The notes under the pieces: model-generated
Database searches by the model: none
What the model was told of the DNA's origin: nothing
What the model saw: only the letters and a program-made list of their open reading frames with translations
Shown: positions 1 through 9,093 of the stretch, piece after piece
Numbering within the stretch: the stretch's first letter is position 1
How the letters are laid out: every line of letters starts with the position of its first letter
Origin: Prochlorococcus sp. AG-402-N21
GTDB lineage: Bacteria > Cyanobacteriota > Cyanobacteriia > PCC-6307 > Cyanobiaceae
Direction of reading: 5' to 3'
DNA length: 39,025 nt
Assembly: GCA_003216435.1 (NCBI GenBank)
Contig: QCIW01000013.1
Span: forward strand, 1 to 39,025
Made by a program: the position numbers and the translations under genes

Positions 1-113
1 ATACGAGCATCTCGAACTTCAATAATTAGATCAACTTTCTCCAGTTGTTTTGTGAGTTGCTTTTCAGCTTTTGCAATATGTCCTGGATACCATTGAATTA
101 TTGGAGCGCTCAT
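1..113 (-). CDS. rbgA: Ribosome biogenesis GTPase RbgA/YlqF, N-terminal fragment
   Basis: This is the 5' end of a gene that runs off the left edge of the window. The first residues read [18 protein letters not shown], and the WYPGHxAKA signature is the hallmark of the N-terminus of the RbgA/YlqF family. Members of this family are circularly permuted GTPases that act late in large-subunit assembly. Only about 37 codons are visible, so none of the G motifs can be checked. Its ATG overlaps the TGA stop of the upstream universal-stress gene in an ATGA arrangement (110-113), which implies the two genes are co-transcribed and probably translationally coupled. The family assignment is recognised from the short motif alone. 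Confidence 0.8.
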   Translation of the reverse strand, partial: MSAPIIQWYPGHIAKAEKQLTKQLEKVDLIIEVRDAR

Positions 114-493
114 GGCACTACTATTACAGGACAAGGGGCTTTGTGGATAACTTGAGAAGCAGTGCTTTGATGATCTCTTTGAATGTTGATTCCACTTGTA
201 CCTATAATAATTACATCTACATTCAGTTCTACTGATAAATCAGAAATTACAAGAACAGGATCTCCTTCCTTTTGAAGAATATTCAAATTAATCCCGTTTT
301 TTTTGAAAAGGTTTTTTACATTTGTTACTAAAGAACTGAAATTCTTTGAAGAATTCTCTTGAGCTTCTTCCTTGGAAAGAACTGAGAGCATTATTAATTT
401 ACTGTTGCTTTGCTGGCATAGCTCAATAACGGTTTTTGCTGTTTCAAGAGGTTGTTTACTTTGATGAACAGGGAAAAGAATCGTGCTGAACAT
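110..493 (-). CDS. Universal stress protein (UspA) family
   Basis: A 127-residue single-domain Usp protein. The start [12 protein letters not shown] matches the first beta strand of the fold. The end GTSGIN...[18 protein letters not shown] matches the C-terminal strand-loop-strand region. In ATP-binding Usp proteins this region carries G-2X-G-9X-G(S/T). Here the first two glycines are present, but the last one is replaced (residues read STAS), so nucleotide binding is doubtful. The gene ends by overlapping the ATG of rbgA, so they probably form one transcript. The physiological role of Usp proteins in picocyanobacteria is not known. Confidence 0.85.
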   Translation of the reverse strand: MFSTILFPVHQSKQPLETAKTVIELCQQSNSKLIMLSVLSKEEAQENSSKNFSSLVTNVKNLFKKNGINLNILQKEGDPVLVISDLSVELNVDVIIIGTSGINIQRDHQSTASQVIHKAPCPVIVVP

Positions 494-614
494 TTGGTTG
501 TAATTTTGGATTCAGACTTTTTGACAATGGCCAGATAGCTTTTCTGTCTGCAAATGATGGAAACTTGGCAGATAAAGAGCTATTGTCACCGGGTTTTTAA
601 TTTTGAGGCACCCC

Positions 615-1820
615 ATGGCAAAGCGTTCCCTGTCTAGTCTTGGATCAGAGGACCTATGTGGCAAGCGTGTGCTTGTTAGGGTTGACTTTAATGTTCCTCT
701 TGATGATGCAGGCTTGATAACTGATGACACAAGAATTAGGGCTGCTCTTCCTACTATTCAAGATCTTATAAGTAAAGGTTCTCGTGTTGTACTTTCTGCT
801 CATTTTGGAAGACCTAAAGGCAAGGTTAATGACACTATGCGCCTTACCCCTGTATCTAAAAGATTAGGTGAATTACTTGGTGTAAAGGTTCTCAAAACGG
901 ATAGTTGTTTTGGAACAGATGCTGAGGAAAAAGTTAATTCTATGTCGAATGGAGATGTAGTGCTTCTTGAAAATGTTCGTTTTGTAGAAGGAGAAGAAAA
1001 GAATGATCCAGATTTTGCAAGGAATTTGGCAAGTCTTGCTGATCTTTATGTAAATGATGCCTTTGGAGCTGCTCATCGTGCTCATGCTTCAACTGAAGGA
1101 GTAACTAAGTTTTTGAGCCCATGTGTAGCTGGTTATTTAATGGAAAAGGAACTTCAGTATCTTCAGGGTGCAATTGAGGAGCCAAAGCGTCCTTTGGCAG
1201 CAATTGTTGGGGGTTCAAAAGTCAGTAGTAAAATTGGTGTCTTGGAATCTCTCATTGATAAATGCGATAAAGTTTTAATTGGAGGCGGTATGATTTTTAC
1301 TTTTTACAAAGCTAGAGGATTATCTGTTGGGAAGAGTTTGGTTGAGGAAGACAAGTTGGAATTAGCTAGAGAATTAGAAATCAAAGCCAAAGCCAAGGGG
1401 GTTGAATTACTTTTACCTACTGATGTTGTCCTTGCAGATGATTTTTCTCCTAATGCTTCAAGTCAGATATCATCTATAGATAATATTCCTGATGGGTGGA
1501 TGGGATTGGATATTGGTCCTGATTCAGTAAATGTTTTTCAAGAAGCCCTATCAGATTGCAAGACTGTTATTTGGAATGGTCCTATGGGTGTATTTGAGTT
1601 TGATAAATTTGCAAATGGGACTAATTCCATAGCTAATACATTGGCTGATTTAGGTGTAAATGGTTGTTGCACAATTATTGGGGGAGGCGATTCAGTTGCA
1701 GCAGTTGAGAAGGCGGGTTTAGCGAGTAAAATGTCTCACATCTCTACAGGTGGTGGAGCAAGTCTTGAGCTTTTGGAGGGCAAAATTCTGCCTGGAGTCG
1801 CTGCTCTTGATGAAGACTAA
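615..1820 (+). CDS. pgk: Phosphoglycerate kinase
   Basis: Catalyses the reversible phosphoryl transfer between 3-phosphoglycerate and 1,3-bisphosphoglycerate in the Calvin cycle and glycolysis; cytosolic. The protein is about 401 residues, normal for bacterial PGK. It shows the N-domain substrate motif [11 protein letters not shown], the ENVRF and [14 protein letters not shown] blocks, [15 protein letters not shown], and the nucleotide-side [13 protein letters not shown] near the C-terminus. An in-frame TTG at 603 would add four residues, but the ATG at 615 gives MAKRSLSSL, the usual PGK N-terminus, so I chose it. The gene stands alone on the plus strand between two minus-strand genes. A TTGACA-like element lies in the upstream gap, but I could not find a convincing -10. 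Confidence 0.97.
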   Translation: MAKRSLSSLGSEDLCGKRVLVRVDFNVPLDDAGLITDDTRIRAALPTIQDLISKGSRVVLSAHFGRPKGKVNDTMRLTPVSKRLGELLGVKVLKTDSCFGTDAEEKVNSMSNGDVVLLENVRFVEGEEKNDPDFARNLASLADLYVNDAFGAAHRAHASTEGVTKFLSPCVAGYLMEKELQYLQGAIEEPKRPLAAIVGGSKVSSKIGVLESLIDKCDKVLIGGGMIFTFYKARGLSVGKSLVEEDKLELARELEIKAKAKGVELLLPTDVVLADDFSPNASSQISSIDNIPDGWMGLDIGPDSVNVFQEALSDCKTVIWNGPMGVFEFDKFANGTNSIANTLADLGVNGCCTIIGGGDSVAAVEKAGLASKMSHISTGGGASLELLEGKILPGVAALDED

Positions 1821-1868
1821 GGATTAAATAAGTTAGCTTGAATTAATTGTCCTGACTCTGATAACTTG

Positions 1869-2609
1869 TTAAGAAACCTCCTCTAGATTAGAAATAATCC
1901 TAACTACTTTTGTTATACAAATAATTCCTTCTGGATGTACTAAAAGCGCTGCAAGAGTTTGTTTCCCAGGATTAAAAGGTGCTTGGATTGATTTAAAAAT
2001 GCCCCCTGAGTTAAGTTGAAAAAGATTTATATGAGGGCTATTTCCTGTTTTTATCTCATCTTTGTTTGTGCTTATTAGCCCTCCAGTAAGAAAATTATTT
2101 GATAAAGGTTGTTCAATAATGATGTCTATATCATATCTTTCCCCAGTTAGCACTTGGTCAGGGATGGAAACTTTTACTTCTAATGGGCTATTCAATGTTT
2201 TGAGAATAGAGGATTCATTTAGGACTTGATAATCAATGATTTTATTTTTAATTATCTCTATAGATAAGATTTGATTGGTTTCTAGGAAAAAGCTTTGATC
2301 ACCTAGTTTTCTTTCTCCAGTAATTAGTACTTCATATATTTTTTTAGAACCTATATTTTTCTGGATATTTTTTATAATCCAATTTGTATTTGAATAATTC
2401 TTTGAGAAACGATCTCGTTCTTTTTCTAATTTAACCAAGCTTTCTTTGGAAAATATTTTTTCCAGTTGGTTGGTTGTTGGATTGTTTAAACTAGATTGTA
2501 GTTTTTTTTCAATAGTTTCAATTTTTATTGTTTGTGCTTTCGTAGGGATTGAAATTGAAGTTATTGCTACTAGAAATGCAACAAGAGAGCTTTTAATCAG
2601 ATAATTCAT
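1869..2609 (-). CDS. Secreted hypothetical protein, unknown function
   Basis: A 246-residue protein I do not recognise. It starts with a clear Sec signal peptide: a positively charged MNYLIK, a hydrophobic stretch to about residue 23, and a likely cleavage after TKA. The mature part begins with a helical, Lys/Glu/Asn-rich region (about 30-75). The rest is rich in alternating Ile/Val/Thr residues, consistent with beta structure, and contains segments such as VKVSIPDQVLTGERYDIDI. It has no cysteine ligand set, lipobox or internal membrane segment, so it is probably periplasmic or lumenal. It is divergent from murG (58 bp gap) and convergent with pgk. I infer a real gene from its length, signal peptide and base composition. 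Confidence 0.75.
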   Translation of the reverse strand: MNYLIKSSLVAFLVAITSISIPTKAQTIKIETIEKKLQSSLNNPTTNQLEKIFSKESLVKLEKERDRFSKNYSNTNWIIKNIQKNIGSKKIYEVLITGERKLGDQSFFLETNQILSIEIIKNKIIDYQVLNESSILKTLNSPLEVKVSIPDQVLTGERYDIDIIIEQPLSNNFLTGGLISTNKDEIKTGNSPHINLFQLNSGGIFKSIQAPFNPGKQTLAALLVHPEGIICITKVVRIISNLEEVS

Positions 2610-2667
2610 TTATTGTGTGGATTGAATGCTTACAAATTAGGCATTTATTGGGCTATTTGCTTTTTTT

Positions 2668-3741
2668 ATGCCTAGGATTTTAATTGCTGCAAGTGGAACT
2701 GGTGGTCATATTTTCCCAGCTCTTGCAGTTGCAGAATCGTTGCCAAAATTTTGGACTATATATTGGCTAGGTGTCTCGGATAGGATTGAATCTAAGTTGT
2801 TGCCACATCAGTATGAACTGAGCACCCTGCAAGTTGGAGGTTTGCAAGGTAGTTTTTTAAAAAAGGTTTGGAGTTTTATCAAGCTAGTTGGAGCAATTCC
2901 ATCTGTAATTGCGGTTATTAAAAGTAAAGATATTGATATTATTTTTACTACAGGTGGATATATAGCTGCTCCAGTTATTTTGGGAGCTAAGTTATGTCGC
3001 GTTAAAGTTCTTCTTCACGAGTCAAATGCTTTTCCTGGAAGAGTTACTAGGTCATTAGGTCGATTTTGTGATTTGGTAGCACTAGGTTTCCCTGATGCTA
3101 TTCAATATTTAAATGGTTGTAGAACAAGCGTAACAGGGACTCCTGTTAGAGATGTATTTTTTAGGAAGCATTCTTTACCTAGTTGGGTGCCCTTGGGTGA
3201 AGGCCCACTTGTGGTTGTGATGGGAGGTAGTCAAGGTGCTATTGGATTGAATCAAATGGTGAGACATACATTTGATTGTCTTCTTAAACAAGGTTGTCGA
3301 ATTGTTCATTTAACCGGAGAGAAAGATAGAGAATCGTCATCTTGGACACATCCTAATCTCGTGACGAAGTCATTTACTGGCGATATTCCTGGGTTACTCC
3401 AGCATGCTGATCTTGCAATATGTAGAGCAGGTGCGGGAACAATTAGTGAACTTGCAATTTGTCAAACTCCAGCAATTTTAGTCCCTTATCCTTTCGCTTC
3501 AGATAAACATCAAGATTTTAATGCTGCCTTTTGTGCAGAGAATGGTGGAGGATTGATTATCCATCAACAGCAAAAATCAATTAAATTTTTTGAGGAATTA
3601 ATAATCAGGTTATTGAAAAATCTAATAGATCCAAATAGTAGCTCAGAAGATTTATTATATAGAATGAAAAAAGGAATGGATAGTATTGCTATAAAAGATT
3701 CTAAAGAAAAATTAGTAGATATACTAATTAGTTATCTATAA
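2668..3741 (+). CDS. murG: UDP-GlcNAc:lipid I N-acetylglucosaminyltransferase MurG
   Basis: Adds GlcNAc to undecaprenyl-pyrophosphoryl-MurNAc-pentapeptide (lipid I) to make lipid II, on the cytoplasmic face of the inner membrane. It is 357 residues, family-typical. The first glycine-rich loop GTGGHIFPALAVAE is at about residues 10-23. The acceptor-side block LHESNAFPGRVTR follows, then GGSQGAIGLN, and the donor-binding block CRAGAGTISELAICQTPAILVPYPFASDKHQ. The ATG at 2668 places the first strand PRILIAASGTGGH immediately at the N-terminus, as expected. The last 14 bases overlap, tail to tail, the end of the CobC-like aminotransferase gene. Confidence 0.96.
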   Translation: MPRILIAASGTGGHIFPALAVAESLPKFWTIYWLGVSDRIESKLLPHQYELSTLQVGGLQGSFLKKVWSFIKLVGAIPSVIAVIKSKDIDIIFTTGGYIAAPVILGAKLCRVKVLLHESNAFPGRVTRSLGRFCDLVALGFPDAIQYLNGCRTSVTGTPVRDVFFRKHSLPSWVPLGEGPLVVVMGGSQGAIGLNQMVRHTFDCLLKQGCRIVHLTGEKDRESSSWTHPNLVTKSFTGDIPGLLQHADLAICRAGAGTISELAICQTPAILVPYPFASDKHQDFNAAFCAENGGGLIIHQQQKSIKFFEELIIRLLKNLIDPNSSSEDLLYRMKKGMDSIAIKDSKEKLVDILISYL

Positions 3742-4849
3742 GGATTTTACGCATAGATTTAAAAATTTTTCGATTATTTGATTTGGTTTGAAGACTAATT
3801 CTAAGCCAATTTGAGTTAAGGTTTTGAAAAGAACGACAGTCTCTTATAAGGATTTGTTTTTCCGCAAGCTCTTGTCGTAGCCCTAGTAAAGAAAACTCAC
3901 CTTCTATTAACTGAAAATTAGTTGATGATGGGTGTGATTTTATGCCAGGTAAAGTATCTAGTTTTGAATACAGCCATTGTCCTTCACTATTTATCCATCT
4001 GTGCATTTTATTTATCCATTTAGTAGTTAACTCTTTCTTACTCATTAGCATTGTTCCTGCGATCATTGCCATCCCATTTATTGGCCAAGGATCTCTTAAA
4101 TATTGCCATTCTTGTAATCTGGCTTTTGAAGTAATTGCATAACCAATTCTTAATCCAGCTATAGCAAATAATTTAGTGAGACTCCTAATTACAATTAAGT
4201 TTTTATATTCACTTACTAAAGGAATTAGGGATTGTTTTTCTCCATGAGGAACTAAAGGAAGAAATGCTTCATCACAAATTACAAGATCATGCTTCTCTAG
4301 TAAAGGTAGCAGACTTTCACGATCCCAGAGTTGACCAGTTGGGTTATGGGGATTCGTGATCCACATGACTTTACTTTCAGCTGTAATGGCGAAAGACTGA
4401 GGGTTGTCTTTACCCCAGCGCAATCTCATCGGTATATGAATGTAAGCACCTCCCCAGCATCGTAAGGCTCTTTCGTAATCTGAAAAGCAAGGTGCTGGCA
4501 GGGAACTTAGACCGGTCATAGATGCTTCTCGTGCAGACCAAGTAATTAATTCGGAAGCTCCATTGCCTGGGAGGACCATGTCTGAATCAATTGAATGCCA
4601 ATTAGCGATTGCTTCCTTTAATAACTCGTAATTTCTATCTGGATAATTTCTTAGGATAGGACTATTTATAGATTGTTTAAGGTAGTGAAGAAGCTGGTTT
4701 GGGGGTCTAAAAGGAACTACAGAGGCACTTGCATCTAAAATATTATTTGCTTTGAATCCGAGTTTTTTGGCTTCTTGATACAGATTCCCACCATGCTGAG
4801 AGATGTCTCTATCTAATTCGTTTGGTAGATGATTATTTATTAGATCCAA
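3728..4849 (-). CDS. cobC: CobC/HisC-like PLP-dependent aminotransferase (probable threonine-phosphate decarboxylase)
   Basis: A 373-residue fold-type I PLP enzyme. The N-terminal [13 protein letters not shown] resembles the start of CobC/CobD (L-threonine-O-3-phosphate decarboxylase), which supplies the aminopropanol linker of the cobalamin nucleotide loop. [12 protein letters not shown] (about 163-174) is the substrate/PLP Asn block, [10 protein letters not shown] carries the PLP-pyridine Asp, and [15 protein letters not shown] contains the Schiff-base Lys. Prochlorococcus makes a cobamide, which fits. HisC-type histidinol-phosphate aminotransferase is the main alternative and is not excluded by motifs alone. 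It overlaps the end of pyrD by 10 bp, so it is probably co-transcribed with rnhA and pyrD. Confidence 0.75.
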   Translation of the reverse strand: MDLINNHLPNELDRDISQHGGNLYQEAKKLGFKANNILDASASVVPFRPPNQLLHYLKQSINSPILRNYPDRNYELLKEAIANWHSIDSDMVLPGNGASELITWSAREASMTGLSSLPAPCFSDYERALRCWGGAYIHIPMRLRWGKDNPQSFAITAESKVMWITNPHNPTGQLWDRESLLPLLEKHDLVICDEAFLPLVPHGEKQSLIPLVSEYKNLIVIRSLTKLFAIAGLRIGYAITSKARLQEWQYLRDPWPINGMAMIAGTMLMSKKELTTKWINKMHRWINSEGQWLYSKLDTLPGIKSHPSSTNFQLIEGEFSLLGLRQELAEKQILIRDCRSFQNLNSNWLRISLQTKSNNRKIFKSMRKILIDN

Positions 4850-6033
4850 GGTGCGTCAGATCCTATAGCTTCGGAGATGTTCTTGAAACCATGTCTATCG
4901 AGTTGACATAATAATCCTTTTAAAATTTTTGGAACTAAAATTGGCCCTTCAAAAATCCATCCAGTATAGAGCTGAAGAAGTGAGGCTCCTGCTGTCATTC
5001 GCTCCCAAGCAGATTCTGGTGTACTGATGCCACCTACGCCGATTAGAGGTAGATCTAAGGAGGTCTTATATAAACGACGAATTACTTCGTTCGCTCTTTC
5101 TCGAAGTGGTTCTCCACTAATACCACCACTTTCATTAGATAGAGATAAACCAGTCTGACTAAGAATTCTTTTTTCTAACCCTAATCGATTGATACTTGTA
5201 TTAACCGCAATAATACCTGCTAGATTTTCGTCTTTTGCAAGAAGTCCCAGTTCATCAATTTCTGAATTTTCGAGATCTGGGGCAATTTTGACTAAAAGAG
5301 GAGGACAGCAAGTTATCTCTTGAAGTTGATGAATTATTTGACGTAATTCTTTTGCATTTTGTAAGGATCTAAGTCCAGGAGTGTTCGGGGAACTGACATT
5401 TATTACAACGTAATCAGCGAAGTCAGCAATTACTTCCAAGGAAGCAGCGTAATCATTCGAGGCTTCTTCAAGTGCTGTGATCTTGGACTTACCTAAATTA
5501 ATTCCTATCACATTACTTCTCTTGCTAGGTGGTTTTATCTTTTGTCTTTCAAGTGTATTGCGCATACTTTTTGCACCTTTGTTATTGAACCCCATACGAT
5601 TTAGAGCTGCCTTTTCTTTGGCTAGTCGAAATAGTCGAGGCTTCTTATTCCCTGTTTGTGAATGCCAGGTTACAGTTCCTACCTCTGCGAATCCAAAGCC
5701 AAAATAATCCCATATGCCAGCAGCAACACCATTTTTGTCAAAGCCAGCAGCCAGGCCAAGTGGATTGCTAAAATGACAACCAAAAAGTTGTTGTTGAAGT
5801 CTATTGTCTCTAATTTCTAAATCGCTTTTGATGCGATTGAGCATTAAAGAAATACCAGGTAAGTTTTTATAGATTGATAGTTGACTTAGTATTTTCAAAC
5901 TAAGCTCAGAAAGTTTTTCGGCGTCAATCCCTTCATCTTTGGCAAGTATTGGTCGAAATAATGTTTCATATATTAGTTCTGAAGGAACTACCTTATCTGT
6001 TGATAAATGATCCATGCTTGGCTCATTATTCAT
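4840..6033 (-). CDS. pyrD: Dihydroorotate dehydrogenase (quinone), class 2
   Basis: Oxidises dihydroorotate to orotate in pyrimidine synthesis, passing electrons through FMN to membrane quinone. At 397 residues it is somewhat longer than the E. coli enzyme. The N-terminal helical part (1-80) corresponds to the class 2 membrane-docking extension. The FMN barrel follows with [47 protein letters not shown] and IGVGGIS. The class 2 catalytic Ser lies in the NVSSPNTPG loop. The start codon overlaps the rnhA stop by 8 bp, and the 3' end overlaps the next gene by 10 bp. This indicates an rnhA-pyrD-aminotransferase operon. Confidence 0.96.
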   Translation of the reverse strand: MNNEPSMDHLSTDKVVPSELIYETLFRPILAKDEGIDAEKLSELSLKILSQLSIYKNLPGISLMLNRIKSDLEIRDNRLQQQLFGCHFSNPLGLAAGFDKNGVAAGIWDYFGFGFAEVGTVTWHSQTGNKKPRLFRLAKEKAALNRMGFNNKGAKSMRNTLERQKIKPPSKRSNVIGINLGKSKITALEEASNDYAASLEVIADFADYVVINVSSPNTPGLRSLQNAKELRQIIHQLQEITCCPPLLVKIAPDLENSEIDELGLLAKDENLAGIIAVNTSINRLGLEKRILSQTGLSLSNESGGISGEPLRERANEVIRRLYKTSLDLPLIGVGGISTPESAWERMTAGASLLQLYTGWIFEGPILVPKILKGLLCQLDRHGFKNISEAIGSDAPWI

Positions 6034-6502
6034 TTTTTAGTTCTATATGGATTCCTTTGGAAAAGCTAACGGCAATTTTGTCTACTCTGTCATTATCGAG
6101 ATCTCCACTATGTCCTTTTACGTATTCCAACTTTACTCCTTCTATACGTGCGATATCTAAAGCTTTCCAAAGATCTTGATTGATTACAGGCTTACCTGCT
6201 GATGTTTTCCAACCTTTTTGTTTCCATCCTTTTATCCATGTTCCTAGACCATCAATGAGATATTTGCTATCGGTCCTAATGGTTAAATCTTTATGAAGAG
6301 GTAGATTGTTCAACTTTTTCAATATTTGAAGAGCAGCAACTAATTCCATACGATTATTTGTCGTATGAGATTCAAAGCCGCCAAATTCAAGAATGCTTCC
6401 ATCTTCGAATCGTATCAAGGCTCCCCATCCACCTGGTCCAGGGTTGCCACTACAAGCACCATCTGTAGCAGCTGCAATTACCAATTTTTGGTTCTTAATC
6501 AT
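6026..6502 (-). CDS. rnhA: Ribonuclease HI
   Basis: Cleaves the RNA strand of RNA:DNA hybrids (primer and R-loop removal). The catalytic carboxylates are all visible: Asp in [15 protein letters not shown], Glu in NRMELVAAL, Asp in RTDSKYLI and Asp in NDRVDKIA. A His lies in YVKGHSGD. I use the ATG at 6502. An upstream TTG at 6508 falls inside the T-run of the rplL terminator and is less likely. Length (158 aa) is normal for the family. It heads the small operon with pyrD and starts directly below the ribosomal-operon terminator, so it needs either read-through or a promoter that I cannot see. Confidence 0.95.
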   Translation of the reverse strand: MIKNQKLVIAAATDGACSGNPGPGGWGALIRFEDGSILEFGGFESHTTNNRMELVAALQILKKLNNLPLHKDLTIRTDSKYLIDGLGTWIKGWKQKGWKTSAGKPVINQDLWKALDIARIEGVKLEYVKGHSGDLDNDRVDKIAVSFSKGIHIELKNE

Positions 6503-6506
6503 GCTC

Positions 6507-6536
6507 AAAAAATAGCCGGTCTTTGAGAGACCGGCT
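6507..6536 (-). terminator. Rho-independent terminator of the rplJ-rplL transcript
   Basis: A perfect 9-bp stem (AGCCGGTCT at 6514-6522 pairing with AGACCGGCT at 6528-6536) with a 5-nt loop. On the minus strand it is followed by ATTTTTT. It lies 36 bp beyond the rplL stop, where the ribosomal operon should end, and immediately before rnhA. Confidence 0.93.
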
Positions 6537-6571
6537 TATATAGTTCAAAAAAAGTGAGTAATACTTTCTCA

Positions 6572-6967
6572 CTATTTCAGAGTTACTTTTCCCCCTACAG
6601 CTTCAATAGCTTTTTGTAATGCCTCAGCCTCTTCTTTAGGCATGCCTTCTTTAATTGTTTTGGGAGCAGCTTCAACCATTGCTTTTGCATCCCCAAGTCC
6701 TAAGCCTGTAGCATTTCGTACTTCTTTCAAGACTTTGATTTTCGCGGCAGCATCGAAGCTTTCAAGTACTACATCAAATTCGGTTTTTTCTTCCGCGGCC
6801 TCTGCGCTGTCTCCAGCACCAGCGGCTCCAGGTGCTGCCATGACAACCCCAGCAGAGGCTGCCGCAGAAACACCGAATGCTTCTTCTATTTGTTTGACAA
6901 GTTCAGAAGCTTCAAGCAGAGATAGTTCTTTTAAAGATGCAAGGATCTCGTCAGTTTTAGTAGACAT
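6572..6967 (-). CDS. rplL: 50S ribosomal protein L7/L12
   Basis: The stalk protein of the large ribosomal subunit that recruits translation GTPases. The 131 residues show the usual order. An N-terminal dimerisation helix (about 1-35, [27 protein letters not shown]) is followed by an Ala/Gly-rich hinge (about 36-60). The C-terminal domain reads [45 protein letters not shown] and ends in GGKVTLK. It is last in the ribosomal cluster, 56 bp after rplJ and before a strong terminator. Confidence 0.98.
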   Translation of the reverse strand: MSTKTDEILASLKELSLLEASELVKQIEEAFGVSAAASAGVVMAAPGAAGAGDSAEAAEEKTEFDVVLESFDAAAKIKVLKEVRNATGLGLGDAKAMVEAAPKTIKEGMPKEEAEALQKAIEAVGGKVTLK

Positions 6968-7023
6968 GGTTGTAATTAAGCAGCTAATAAGAATGAAATT
7001 TGAATCAAGAAAAAAGATCAGCG

Positions 7024-7545
7024 TTATGCCTTTTCAGCATGCTGATTTAGAGATCTAGCTAAGCCTGAGGGAGTCTCATTAATACCAACGGCAATTTTGG
7101 TTGGTATAGCATTTAAGGCTCCAGCAATTTGTGCCATCAGAACTTCTTTGCTTGGGAGATTAGCTATGGCTTTTATCTCATCTTGAGATAAAAGTTTTCC
7201 TTCAAAAAGCCCACCTTTAGTCTCTGACTTTTGGGTTTCTTTCTGAAAGGCTTGTACAGCTTTAACAGCTCCACCTATATCTCCTTTAACAAGAATAAAA
7301 GCGTTAGTTCCTGTTAAAAGCGAATCTAGATTTGACCAGTTAGCTTTTCCATCAATTGCTTTACGCATCAAGGTATTTTTAGTGACCTTGCAGATACCAC
7401 TTTTTGATTGCAAACGAGTTCGCAAATCAGAGATATCTTTAACGGATAAACTTTTGTAGTCGAGCACTAGTGCCATCTCTGAATCGTCTAAAAGGGTTTT
7501 TAGCTCCTCGACGATCTCTTTCTTATTCTCCAGTGTGCGGCCCAT
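7024..7545 (-). CDS. rplJ: 50S ribosomal protein L10
   Basis: The stalk base that binds 23S rRNA and carries L7/L12 dimers. It has 173 residues beginning [33 protein letters not shown]. The typical L10 RNA-binding part follows, including [13 protein letters not shown], and the C-terminal helix ends in SLNQHAEKA. In bacteria the L10-L12 complex represses its own mRNA through a leader structure, and such a leader is visible upstream (7546-7740). The gene is followed by rplL. Confidence 0.97.
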   Translation of the reverse strand: MGRTLENKKEIVEELKTLLDDSEMALVLDYKSLSVKDISDLRTRLQSKSGICKVTKNTLMRKAIDGKANWSNLDSLLTGTNAFILVKGDIGGAVKAVQAFQKETQKSETKGGLFEGKLLSQDEIKAIANLPSKEVLMAQIAGALNAIPTKIAVGINETPSGLARSLNQHAEKA

Positions 7546-7639
7546 AAGGATTGGATCGAATCAGGGGAAGAGAGGACAAGCGACCAAAACTTCTCAATAA
7601 GTAGAGACGAGATCGCTATTGATTCAATCCAACTAGAAA

Positions 7640-7740
7640 AAATCTCTGCGTATACCTCGGCTGGTTTTACATGTATCAAGTGCAAAATGTATTGACTTGA
7701 TAATTACCTGCTGTCTTTGGCTGGGCGCAAGCCCTTTTAT
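7640..7740 (-). promoter_or_regulatory. Ribosomal L10 leader (autoregulatory RNA) upstream of rplJ
   Basis: The 237-bp gap between rplA and rplJ contains the two conserved blocks of the bacterial L10 leader, on the rplJ strand. CCAAAGACAGCAGG lies at 7720-7707 and CCAGCCGAGGTAT at about 7664-7652. The segment between them can pair: CAAGTCAA/TTGCACTTG-type complementarity around 7700-7674. Just 5' is a short GGGC-TTGC-GCCC hairpin (7734-7723) and a further TCTGGC/GCCAGA hairpin (7754-7740). The known role of this element is binding of L10(L12)4 to reduce rplJ-rplL expression. The boundaries are my estimate. Confidence 0.8.
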
Positions 7741-7782
7741 CTGGCAAAGCCAGACTATATATCAATATATCAGGACGGCGCC

Positions 7783-8487
7783 CTATTCTTGTTTTATATC
7801 TTGTAGAGCAGTGATATCAACTTCTATGGATGGCCCCATTGTAGAAGTAATAAAAAGAGTTTTCCAATAGCGCCCTTTTGCACCACTGGGTTTATTTCTA
7901 TCAACACTTTCTTGAAGTGCTTTCAAATTTTCTAGAAGAGCATCATCTGAGAAGCTCGCTTTCCCAAAACGGACATGGACAATGCCTGCTCTGTCAGCCC
8001 TAAATTCTAATTTGCCTGCCTTGAATTCTTTGATTGCATTTGCTAAATCAGTTGTGACTGTGCCAGCTTTTGGGTTAGGCATTAGGCCGCGTGGGCCAAG
8101 TACTCTTCCTAGTTTTGCCACCTTTGGCATCATGTCTGGTGTGGAGATAAGCAGGTCAAAATCCATTTCTCCTTTATTGATTGATTCCACAAGTTCTTCC
8201 TCTCCTGCGATATCAGCACCAGCTGCTTTGGCTTCTGCGACTTTTTCTCCTCGACTAATAACTGCTATGCGTACTTTTTGACCAGTTCCATTAGGTAGTG
8301 CAACAGTTGTCCTTAATTGTTGATCTGTATATTTGGGATCAATTCCTAGGCGCATATGGGCTTCGATGGTTTCATCGAATTTCGCATTTGCGTTTTCTTT
8401 GACCAGTTTAATTGCTTCTGCTGGTTGATACAGACGTTCCTCAACTTTGGAAGTTAAGGCAGACATTCGTTTTGGAAGTTTTTTCAT
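7783..8487 (-). CDS. rplA: 50S ribosomal protein L1
   Basis: Forms the L1 stalk at the ribosomal E site and in many bacteria represses its own operon. I place the start at the ATG at 8487 ([21 protein letters not shown], 234 aa), which matches normal L1 length. A TTG at 8529 would add 14 residues not expected in L1. Diagnostic segments include [27 protein letters not shown], the [20 protein letters not shown] block and [13 protein letters not shown] near the C-terminus. It follows rplK by 64 bp on the same strand, the usual L11-L1 order. Confidence 0.95.
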   Translation of the reverse strand: MKKLPKRMSALTSKVEERLYQPAEAIKLVKENANAKFDETIEAHMRLGIDPKYTDQQLRTTVALPNGTGQKVRIAVISRGEKVAEAKAAGADIAGEEELVESINKGEMDFDLLISTPDMMPKVAKLGRVLGPRGLMPNPKAGTVTTDLANAIKEFKAGKLEFRADRAGIVHVRFGKASFSDDALLENLKALQESVDRNKPSGAKGRYWKTLFITSTMGPSIEVDITALQDIKQE

Positions 8488-8551
8488 AATATTTTGCGGG
8501 GTACTATCGACAACACTTGTCTTCCCCAATTGTGTTTTTGTGTTTGAAATT

Positions 8552-8977
8552 TTAATCGCTGATTGAGACGCCCATATTTCGAGCAGTCCCTTCTATGACT
8601 TTCATCGCTGATTCAATGCTTGCGCAATTTAGATCAGGAAGTTTTGTCTTTGCGATTTCCTCAAGTTGTGTACGACTTATAGTACCTGCTTGACCTTTCG
8701 CAGATTCTCCTGAACCTTTATTGATGCCTGCGGCTTTGGTTATCAATACTGAGGCAGGAGGAGTCTTTGTGATAAAAGTGAAACTTCGATCCTCAAAGAC
8801 AGAAATCTCTACAGGAATTACAAAACCAGCTTTGTCTTGTGTCCTAGCGTTGTATTCCTTACAAAACGCCATAATATTTACCCCATGCTGTCCTAGGGCA
8901 GGACCCACAGGAGGGGCGGGATTAGCTTTACCTGCCTGTAAGGCAAGTTTGATCACTGATACTACTTTCTTGGCCAT
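8552..8977 (-). CDS. rplK: 50S ribosomal protein L11
   Basis: Part of the GTPase-associated centre, binding the thiostrepton loop of 23S rRNA. The length is 141 residues, exactly typical. The sequence shows the proline-rich [31 protein letters not shown]-domain, the linker, and a C-domain ending in [16 protein letters not shown]. The ATG at 8977 has a short purine-rich stretch (AGAAG) just upstream. The 116-bp gap before it, after nusG, contains a GGTCG/CGACC stem (9060-9084) of unknown relevance and no gene. Confidence 0.98.
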   Translation of the reverse strand: MAKKVVSVIKLALQAGKANPAPPVGPALGQHGVNIMAFCKEYNARTQDKAGFVIPVEISVFEDRSFTFITKTPPASVLITKAAGINKGSGESAKGQAGTISRTQLEEIAKTKLPDLNCASIESAMKVIEGTARNMGVSISD

Positions 8978-9093
8978 CTTCTGGTGAAATTGAACATCTG
9001 TGGAATACCTGCTAGTTAGGTTGACAGGTTCGGTGGGATAGTTTCAAAACTAACCCCTAGGTCGCCCACCACAGGTAGACGACCCATGTTAGT

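Noticed and set aside
512-730. 72-codon minus-strand open frame at the start of pgk
   Set aside because: It lies mostly antisense to the certain pgk N-terminus and in its upstream gap, with no coding features.
6642-7058. 138-codon plus-strand open frame opposite rplL
   Set aside because: It is a mirror of the Ala-rich rplL coding sequence, giving a low-complexity Ser/Ala product.
9060-9084. GGTCG/CGACC stem between nusG and rplK as an L1 operator
   Set aside because: Only five pairs with a 15-nt loop. I could not match it to an L1-binding motif.
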